From: Actinobacteria bacterium OV320
GTDB taxonomy: Bacteria; Actinomycetota; Actinomycetes; Streptomycetales; Streptomycetaceae
Reading direction: 5' to 3'
NCBI GenBank assembly: GCA_001298545.1
Contig: LJCX01000036.1
Span: 37,798 to 101,797 of the forward strand
DNA length: 64,000 nucleotides
Below are positions 58,914 through 64,000 of the stretch, one piece after another (positions within the stretch are counted from its first letter, which is position 1; each line of letters opens with the position of its first letter). The position numbers and the translations under genes are program-made. The notes beneath the pieces were generated by a model. That model was given only the letters and a program-made list of their open reading frames with translations. It made no database searches and was not told the DNA's origin.

Positions 58914-59457
58914 GAGAGTGCTGGCGGATCTTCGTGAGGGTGATCACCGGTTGACGCGGTGGGCGGCGTCATGGCGGTCGGGCTGCGTACGGCGCGTCCT
59001 GCCGGCGGTGGAGGAGGCTGCCGAGCACACCAAGTTGTGGTGGGGAGCCGCGGTGGCTCTGTCCGCTACCGGGGGGCAGGGGCGCAGGGCCGCGGCCTCC
59101 GGTCTGGCGAGCATGGCCGTGGCGGAACTTGCCTCGAACTGTGTCCTCAAGCAGATGTGGCATCGGTGCCGGCCGCCGAAGGAATGGATCTCGCACGAGG
59201 AGGTCCATGACCGCCCCGACTCCTCGTCCTTCCCTTCCGGGCACACCGCCGCAGGAGTGGCGTTCAGCACCGCGGTTGCAGCGGTGTGGCCGTGGGCGGG
59301 CGCGGCGTGTGGGGTGCCTGCCGTCATGGTGGCCGCCGAACGCGTGCACACGGGCGCCCACTACCCCTCCGATGTCGCCGTCGGCGCCGCGCTCGGTCTG
59401 GCCGCAGCCGCCCTGGTACACCGTGCTCCCCGCCTGGCGATGCGACTGCTGCGGTGA
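58912..59457 (+). CDS. PAP2-type phosphatase
   Basis: 181 residues from ATG 58912. Phosphatase motifs in order: KQMWHRCRPP (KxxxxxxRP), FPSGHTAAGVAFSTAVAAVW (PSGH) and AERVHTGAHYPSDVAVGAAL (the ..R...G.HYPSDV form). Hydrophobic helices lie between, so it is a small integral membrane lipid-phosphate phosphatase, perhaps acting on undecaprenyl diphosphate or phosphatidate. Some 20 residues shorter at the N-terminus than many relatives, and its start overlaps the truncated HNH gene, so its own head may also be affected. Confidence 0.82.
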   Translation: MRVLADLREGDHRLTRWAASWRSGCVRRVLPAVEEAAEHTKLWWGAAVALSATGGQGRRAAASGLASMAVAELASNCVLKQMWHRCRPPKEWISHEEVHDRPDSSSFPSGHTAAGVAFSTAVAAVWPWAGAACGVPAVMVAAERVHTGAHYPSDVAVGAALGLAAAALVHRAPRLAMRLLR

Positions 59458-59460
59458 CCA

Positions 59461-59534
59461 GCACAGGCGGCGGCGTGCTGGTCGGCGACAAGATCGTCCT
59501 GGAGTTCGACATCTCCGCGATCAAACAGGGCTAG
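59461..59534 (+). pseudogene. YceI-family C-terminal relic
   Basis: The frame ending at TAG 59534 reads VLVGDKIVLEFDISAIKQG. The final strand GDK(I/V).LE(F/V)(D/E)ISA(I/V)KQ is characteristic of YceI lipid-binding proteins. Only about 20 codons remain, directly after the PAP2 stop. Confidence 0.6.
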
Positions 59535-59560
59535 CAGCGCCCGACCGGCCGACACACCCG

Positions 59561-60496
59561 TCAGGAGTGACGGACCGGGTCCGTGATTCCGCCGGGGCAC
59601 GCAAGCGCCGCGATGTCCCATCCGGCGCGTTTGGCCCCGGCCTGGTAGGCGCTTTCGTAGAAGGCGAGCACGGCGGCACGTGGATCGGCCTCGGCGCGGG
59701 CCGTGTCGTAGCGCAGCACGGCCAGGTGGCTGTCGCCCTTCGCCACCCACTGCGCGGACGCCGGGCTGAGCGGCGCTTCGGCCAGGCCAATGGGCTCGGG
59801 CGCGGTGTACGAGTAGAACGCGGGCTCGGCAAAGGTGTCGTCGCCGAACCAGAAGCCGAAGCTGATCACTTCCGCGGAGTACGCCTCCCGAGTGACCGGG
59901 TCGACCTGCCTGGGCTGGTCGACCCGGCGCCCGGAGAACCGGCTGTGGGCGATGTCGAAGGTGTGCCAGAAGTGGTGCACCGAGCTGGTCTTCCCCGAGA
60001 AGCCCGCCGCGAACTCCTCGAGCACGGACGCAACCTGGCTCAGCACCCGCCAGTAGCGGTTCGCGGCCACCGGGTCGTAGACCGCGTGCTCGGTGTCCTC
60101 GATGAACGGCCGGCCGGTGTCAGGCAGATCGAAGGGCCTGGGAATGGCGATGTCTGCTCGGATGCCCAGAGCGGCCAGAGCGGCCAGGGTCTGGTCGTAG
60201 AAGGACGCGACGGACTGGCCCGGAAGCGGAAAGGACCGCTCTTCGCCGTCCAGCGTCATGACAACGAGCCGGTGGTCGACGAAGTCGAAGTCGAGCGTGA
60301 AGATCGGATTCCCGTCGACCTGACCCATCGGACGTGTGGTGATACCGCGCCCAGTGACATGGAACGGGACGTTCCACCAGTGGTTGCGCCGGGCGCTCGC
60401 GGCCAAGCGGATCTTGCCGACGATCTGTGCGAAGCGGTGCAGCGTCTCCTTGGTGTCCCGCCACTCCGCCAGCGGCACCGGCGGGAACAGATCCAT
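59561..60496 (-). CDS. DUF5996-family protein
   Basis: 311 residues from ATG 60496 (GTG 60499 is also in frame), GAAGGGG upstream. WRDTKETLHRFAQIVGKIRL, NHWWNVPFHVTGRGITTRPM, TLDFDFVDHRLVVMTLDG and VHHFWHTFDIAHSRFSGRRV are the conserved features of DUF5996, an uncharacterised family seen across bacteria. FGFWFGDDTFAEPAFYSYTA and AVLAFYESAYQAGAKRAGWD complete it. No signal peptide. Single-gene unit. Confidence 0.85.
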   Translation of the reverse strand: MDLFPPVPLAEWRDTKETLHRFAQIVGKIRLAASARRNHWWNVPFHVTGRGITTRPMGQVDGNPIFTLDFDFVDHRLVVMTLDGEERSFPLPGQSVASFYDQTLAALAALGIRADIAIPRPFDLPDTGRPFIEDTEHAVYDPVAANRYWRVLSQVASVLEEFAAGFSGKTSSVHHFWHTFDIAHSRFSGRRVDQPRQVDPVTREAYSAEVISFGFWFGDDTFAEPAFYSYTAPEPIGLAEAPLSPASAQWVAKGDSHLAVLRYDTARAEADPRAAVLAFYESAYQAGAKRAGWDIAALACPGGITDPVRHS

Positions 60497-61019
60497 CACC
60501 TGCCCCTTCCCGCCCGGCGCTCACGCGGCGGCCGGGCAGTCTCATCATGACCCCGCAGGAATCATCCGGCACGCCGCCGAGAGAGCGGTTCAGCCCGGAG
60601 CCACCGCACGGACGCCGCCCAGGTCACGCCGTCGTCCGACCGTGGACGAGGTGACGTGGGCGGTCGGCCCCCGGTCAAGGCAGACACAGAGCGCGGCGCG
60701 CTCCTCCAGCTCCGTGTAGGCCAGGGCGGACGGCGCGGCATCCCAGGTCGTAAACCCAGCGGCGCAGCCCTGGACGTGGATTGAGCCTGTCCACGTTTTT
60801 CCAGAGCGTCTGGGGGAAGACTCGCCAGGTACCCGCCAGGCTCTCCTTCGCGAGCCGCCGAACCCGTGGTGGTCCGCACGTCCTCGCCGACGCCGCCAGA
60901 GGTGAGTGGGCACGGTGGACTCCACCGTGTATCCGGTGCGTGGACCGGCGGTGGCAGGGTGGAAGTGGGCTCGCCTCCACAATCGCGCCACGACCTCCTG
61001 CTCCGGCTGCGAGCAGGAC
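60497..61019. other. Gene-poor stretch upstream of a kinase relic
   Basis: A minus frame near 60590-60780 reads TWDAAPSALAYTELEERAAL but has no start, family or ribosome site. I assign nothing. The plus strand after 60900 should have held the head of the relic below. Confidence 0.3.
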
Positions 61020-61375
61020 ATGACCTGGGCCATCCCCGAGTTCGTCGGGATCCCGGCCCCTGCGGTGGCCTGCTGTACCACCGCCCACGGTGACCTGCAC
61101 TGGGCGAACCTCACCTCGCCGTTGCGGATCCTGGACTGGGAGGGCTGGGGCCGCGCGCCGCAGGGCTTCGACGCCGCCACGCTCTATGCCTACACGCTGC
61201 TCAAACCGGACATGGCCGCCCGCGTTCGCGATGCCTTCCCCATCCTGGGCAGCCGGGCCGGCCTCGCCGCTGAAGCCGCCGTGTGCGCTCAACTGCTCCA
61301 GACCGTAGCCCGCGGTGGCAACCTCATCCTCGCCGACCCTCTCCGGGGCTGGTCCGAGGAACTACGCCGCCGCTG
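61020..61375 (+). pseudogene. Aminoglycoside-phosphotransferase-like kinase relic
   Basis: The frame reads TTAHGDLHWANLTSPLRILD, WEGWGRAPQGFDAATLYAYT and ends RGWSEELRRR. HGDLHWAN is the catalytic loop and DWEGWG the metal-binding DFG-like motif of the APH/choline-kinase superfamily. The nucleotide-binding N-terminal lobe is missing (upstream frames are unrelated), so only the C-lobe end survives. Confidence 0.7.
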
Positions 61376-61773
61376 ACCGTCGGAGGCATCGCGGGCGACG
61401 TCGACGCCGGCTACCACCGCCAGCTCAGGTTCCACCAGAAGCGACGTTCAGCGTCTTCAGGCTGCCCCGCCCCGGCGGAGAACGACCAGCCCGTCCGTGG
61501 ATGACCGCGCCGGGGCGAGCGGTCCGGCGACCGATGAGCTGGCCGGCTGGCGAGCGTGGTGGCGCGGCCGGTGTACCGCAGGAAGACCATCGTCGCCGAA
61601 GAGACCGGTGGGAGCGGCCAGGGAACCCACCGCGCCCACGACCGCCCGGTTCGTCTCGCAGACCTTGTACTTCCGCCGCCCGCGCAGCGGAGCCGCTGGG
61701 CGGGGCACTGGACTCGGCGGTGCAGCGGCGCAAGCCTCATACAGGGGCCATGGACCGGCCCGAGGAGGAGCGG
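61376..61773. other. Intergenic stretch, no recognisable gene
   Basis: Open frames exist but lack starts, ribosome sites and any family motif. It lies downstream of the STAS gene (minus) and the kinase relic (plus). Confidence 0.35.
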
Positions 61774-62142
61774 TCAGGCGTTCAACGCCTGCTCGACGGT
61801 GGGGTGGCATGGGATGAAGGTGTCGACGCCGACCATCTGCAGCAGACGGAGGACGGTCTCCTGGGCGCCGGCGATGCGCAGCCACCCTTGCGCCTGGCTC
61901 ACTCGCAGGTGGGCGGCAATGAAGACGTTGATCCCGCTGGAGTCCATGAAGGTCACTCCGCTGAGATCCGCCACGATCCGCAGGGGCGGTGTCATGCCGT
62001 CCTCCAAGGTCAGCGCCAGGCTGAGGGTGTCCTTGACGTTGTGGTCGATCTCGCCGTGCACGGTCACGACGAGGACGCCGTCGACTATTTCGGGCTTGAC
62101 GGAGAACCGGCCCCGCCGGTCTTCGTTCTGGATGTTGCTCAC
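61774..62142 (-). CDS. STAS-domain anti-sigma factor antagonist
   Basis: 122 residues from GTG 62142 with GGAG 6 nt upstream. FSVKPEIVDGVLVVTVHGEI, DHNVKDTLSLALTL then LRIVADLSGVTFMDSSGINV is the SpoIIAA/RsbV pattern; Ser in FMDSSGI is the residue normally phosphorylated by a partner kinase. FIAAHLRVSQAQGWLRIAGA and LRLLQMVGVDTFIPCHPTVE finish the fold. Cytoplasmic partner-switching protein. The RsbW-like kinase gene diverges 200 bp away. Confidence 0.92.
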   Translation of the reverse strand: MSNIQNEDRRGRFSVKPEIVDGVLVVTVHGEIDHNVKDTLSLALTLEDGMTPPLRIVADLSGVTFMDSSGINVFIAAHLRVSQAQGWLRIAGAQETVLRLLQMVGVDTFIPCHPTVEQALNA

Positions 62143-62342
62143 TGTCTCCTCGACTGTGCCTAGGTTGGCCCGGGCAGGGCGTGCGCGGGTGATTCTGCCC
62201 CGCCGCCCAGGCGGAATGCACTCGGGCAGTAGCCGAACAACATGCCTGTGCCGTGTATGCAGGGAGGGTGGGTACTCGCGTACTCGTGTATGGGGGATGA
62301 GGGCGGGCCAGATCCGATGCCGACAGTGACGGCTGTAGGGCC

Positions 62343-62784
62343 GTGAACGGATACCTGATGCGCGCCGGCTACGCCCTGAGCGGGTACGACGGCGCCATCG
62401 CCGAAGCCCGCCACCACGCCGGCGCCTTCCTCGAGAAGGCCCGGACCGACCATCACCTGCCCGTGCCCCCTCGTGCGAGGGACCTCACCCAACTGGTGGT
62501 CAGTGAGCTGGTCACCAACGCGCTCAAGTACGCTCCCGGCCCGATCCTGCTGGAACTGTGCATCAATGCCCGCGCCGTGGACATTGTCGTGTGGGACAGC
62601 GATCCCACCGTGCCCGCTGCCCAGGCTGCCGATCCCGACCGGATCGGCCAGCACGGTCTGGAGATCGTCCAGGCCGTCACCGAAGACCTGTTCACCGAGC
62701 AAGCAGGCGGCCGGCAAGCACATCACGGCCCGCATCGCCCGGTCCGACGGCCCCGGTGGGCATGCCACCAGTCGCCACCCCTAG
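62343..62784 (+). pseudogene. RsbW-like anti-sigma kinase with a C-terminal frameshift
   Basis: GTG 62343 reads NGYLMRAGYALSGYDGAIAE. HATPase_c motifs: LTQLVVSELVTNALKYAPGP (N box), ARAVDIVVWDSDPTVP (G1) and DPDRIGQHGLEIVQAVTEDL (G2). After TEQAGG the family's last strand (KHITARIARSDGPGGHATSR) lies in another frame ending at TAG 62784. In the original frame the protein would run on to 63110 with unrelated residues (255 in total). The ATP site is intact, so the protein may still fold partly. A frameshift near 62705 is the best reading; a sequencing error cannot be excluded. Confidence 0.75.
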
Positions 62785-62849
62785 TAGCAGACAGCGCGCT
62801 CCCCCTCGGCTCGTCGCCTTGCCGTGACGTCCTGCCCCCGACAGCCCAC

Positions 62850-62899
62850 GGGTCCCAAGGGGCGGGCAGTCATGACTGTCATGACATCCCTTGGGGCCC
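62850..62899. terminator. Hairpin with two GTCATGAC palindromes in its loop
   Basis: GGGTCCCAAGGG and CCCTTGGGGCCC arms (one mismatch) close a 26-nt loop. The loop holds GTCATGAC twice, at 62869 and 62878. Probably the terminator for the kinase gene; the loop palindromes could also bind a protein. Confidence 0.6.
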
Positions 62900-63070
62900 G
62901 GCCGGCGCGCGGTTCAACGAGACCGCGACGCGTCACGCGTGCGCCGACCGGTCTCCGGTTGCCCCCTCAGCCTTCCTCGGCCTGAGTGGACTCCGTCCGG
63001 TGCCCTTAACCCTGCTCTCGAGGCCGATTATCTCCCCGTCGGGCACACAGAAAATCTGTGTTGGCTGGAG
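62900..63070. other. Intergenic DNA before the leader promoter
   Basis: No gene of its own. CACAGA-AAA-TCTGTG at 63046-63060 is a perfect short palindrome just upstream of the -35 box and may be an activator or repressor site. Confidence 0.5.
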
Positions 63071-63099
63071 TAGACATTGGATGGTGTCGTGGGTATGGT
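63071..63099 (+). promoter_or_regulatory. Sigma-70-like promoter of the long MerR leader
   Basis: TAGACA (63071-63076), a 17-bp spacer and TATGGT (63094-63099), close to the HrdB consensus. Transcription would start near 63106, within TCTCTC-GTAGCCCA-GAGAGA, which can form a 5'-end hairpin. Confidence 0.65.
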
Positions 63100-63100
63100 T

Positions 63101-63777
63101 TCTCTCGTAGCCCAGAGAGACGGCAGGGCCTGGCAGACACGAACTGCCGGGCAGTAGTACGTAGTTGCAGTGCGCAGGACGGTGCGGTGGCGGAGTTCCG
63201 AAGCCAGGGTTGTTGCAGGATGGCGACGGGGCTGGCGACCGGACCGGGTGGCCCGCAGTGATCAGGGGTCGCCATGAGCAGTACCGCAGTGGCAGTACCC
63301 GCAAGTGAAGTTCGCGGTACCCAGCAGTGAAGTTAGGTGAGTGGTACCTCGGTGAAGGCGTCGGCTGCGGACGCGCGCACCGGGAGGTTCGGCAGTGGGG
63401 TTCCAAGCCAGAGCAGACGCAGGGCGGGCGAACGGGGCTGGCTGCCGAAGAGTGGCGCTGTGACAGGCCACGGAGCAGGTCGCATCACCAGCAGTACGCA
63501 GGAGAGCAGTACCAGCAATTGAGGGAATGAACGGAGGAATTGGAAGCCATCAGGATCGCCCGGGCGGCTTGTTGAGTCCGGGTACCGCAGGACATCGATA
63601 GTGAGGTGGTCTCCGGTCGAGCAACCGCGATCCCAGCATTCCCGGCAGTATTCCGGTCGGGTGTGCGGAAACAGAAGGCCGGCGCAGTAGAAGGGCCGGC
63701 GATGGTGTAGCAGTTCCTTCGGGCCCTGGCGCCGTACGGTGCCAGGGCCCCTCTACGCGTTCCACAGAGAGGTGCAA
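63101..63777 (+). ncRNA. Long structured leader with thirteen GCAGT motifs
   Basis: From the predicted start there are about 670 nt to the MerR-type start, with no gene between. GCAGT occurs 13 times on this strand (63151, 63167, 63255, 63278, 63286, 63292, 63324, 63392, 63491, 63506, 63645, 63684, 63710), often as GCAGTAC or GCAGTGA. Its complement is nearly absent. Hairpins sit at both ends (63101-63120, 63721-63750). It may be a regulatory leader or a separate small RNA; this is inferred from sequence only. Confidence 0.4.
63721..63750. terminator. Strong hairpin before the MerR-type gene
   Basis: GGGCCCTGGC and GCCAGGGCCC are perfect arms, and the loop contains the palindrome CCGTACGG, so nearly all 30 nt can pair. 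It ends 27 nt before the GTG start and could act as an attenuator or a terminator of a leader RNA. Confidence 0.7.
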
Positions 63778-64000
63778 GTGACAGCAGACGATTCCTACGA
63801 CCGTCTCGACGACGATGACTACCCCGCCTACACCATGGGCCGGGCCGCCGAGATGCTCGGCACCACGCAGGGCTTCCTCCGCGCCATCGGCGAAGCCCGC
63901 CTCATCACACCGCTCCGCTCCGAGGGCGGACATCGCCGCTACTCCCGCTACCAGTTGCGGATCGCCGCCCGCGCCCGGGAACTCGTCGACCACGGGACTC
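63778..64000 (+). CDS. MerR-type HTH regulator, cut by the window end
   Basis: 74 residues visible from GTG 63778, AGAGG 6 nt upstream. After an acidic start (DDSYDRLDDDDYP) comes a MerR-type HTH: YTMGRAAEMLGTTQGFLRAI, GEARLITPLRSEGGHRRYSR and YQLRIAARARELVD. RSEGGHRRYS is the MerR wing. This small, strongly conserved Streptomyces type usually continues with a helical tail of unknown ligand. The long upstream leader suggests control after transcription starts. Confidence 0.85.
   Translation, partial: MTADDSYDRLDDDDYPAYTMGRAAEMLGTTQGFLRAIGEARLITPLRSEGGHRRYSRYQLRIAARARELVDHGT

Noticed and set aside
60590..61180. Minus ORF antisense to the kinase relic
   Set aside because: Its first half is the antisense of the HGDLHWAN relic; the second half has no start of its own.

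Overview
This window looks like Streptomyces chromosome, probably an accessory or arm-type region. The DNA is very GC-rich, coding frames have GC-rich third positions, GTG and TTG starts with GGAGG-type ribosome sites are common, and many families are typical of actinobacteria: DUF6082, DUF5996, MmyB-type XRE regulators, an ECF41 sigma factor and a secreted CAP protein. There are no rRNA, tRNA, CRISPR or replication genes. The dominant theme is small regulator-plus-oxidoreductase modules separated by gene relics and broken insertion sequences.

Region 1 (1-7.1 kb): the tail of an HTH protein, an ABC permease relic, a secreted CAP-domain protein, two tandem NADPH/F420-oxidoreductase-like paralogs with a TetR gene that carries two upstream operator copies, then an MmyB-type XRE regulator and an SDR gene that is flanked by a 38-bp inverted repeat. 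Region 2 (7.1-13.7 kb): an IS5-type relic beside a perfect 16-bp inverted repeat, a TetR/hydrolase pair, and a stand-alone NRPS-type condensation protein next to a phosphopantetheinyl-transferase relic. Region 3 (13.7-24.6 kb): DUF6082, an ECF41 sigma factor with its carboxymuconolactone-decarboxylase-like target and matching promoter, SRPBCC-TetR-hydrolase genes under a clear operator, a HEAT-repeat protein and a secreted serine beta-lactamase-like protein. Region 4 (24.6-30.6 kb): Rieske, methyltransferase and IS relics, a Tet(X)-like flavin monooxygenase diverging from a true TetR-class repressor across a canonical tetO palindrome, and a decayed IS30 element that overwrites the repressor's C-terminus.

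Region 5 (30.6-53.3 kb) is the core: a NarL-type two-component system, a flavodoxin lipoprotein, then a long series of redox genes (aldo/keto reductases, SDRs, NAD(P)-binding reductases, two zinc alcohol dehydrogenases), an MFS exporter, two DUF2255 proteins, a cupin and a CPA1 antiporter. Interspersed are four MmyB-type XRE regulators plus one broken copy. Five gap-free copies of one 57-bp upstream element (R1-R5) sit in front of separate operons, each oriented toward the operon. I infer one shared regulon built by repeated duplication of a regulator/oxidoreductase cassette.

Region 6 (53.3-64 kb): truncated genes joined at deletion scars (XRE relic/unknown gene, DUF4241/unknown gene, HNH nuclease), a secreted lamin-tail protein, a PAP2 phosphatase, DUF5996, a STAS anti-anti-sigma factor diverging from an RsbW-like kinase, and finally a MerR-type gene that starts about 670 nt downstream of a strong promoter. 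Its long leader carries thirteen same-strand GCAGT motifs and a hairpin.
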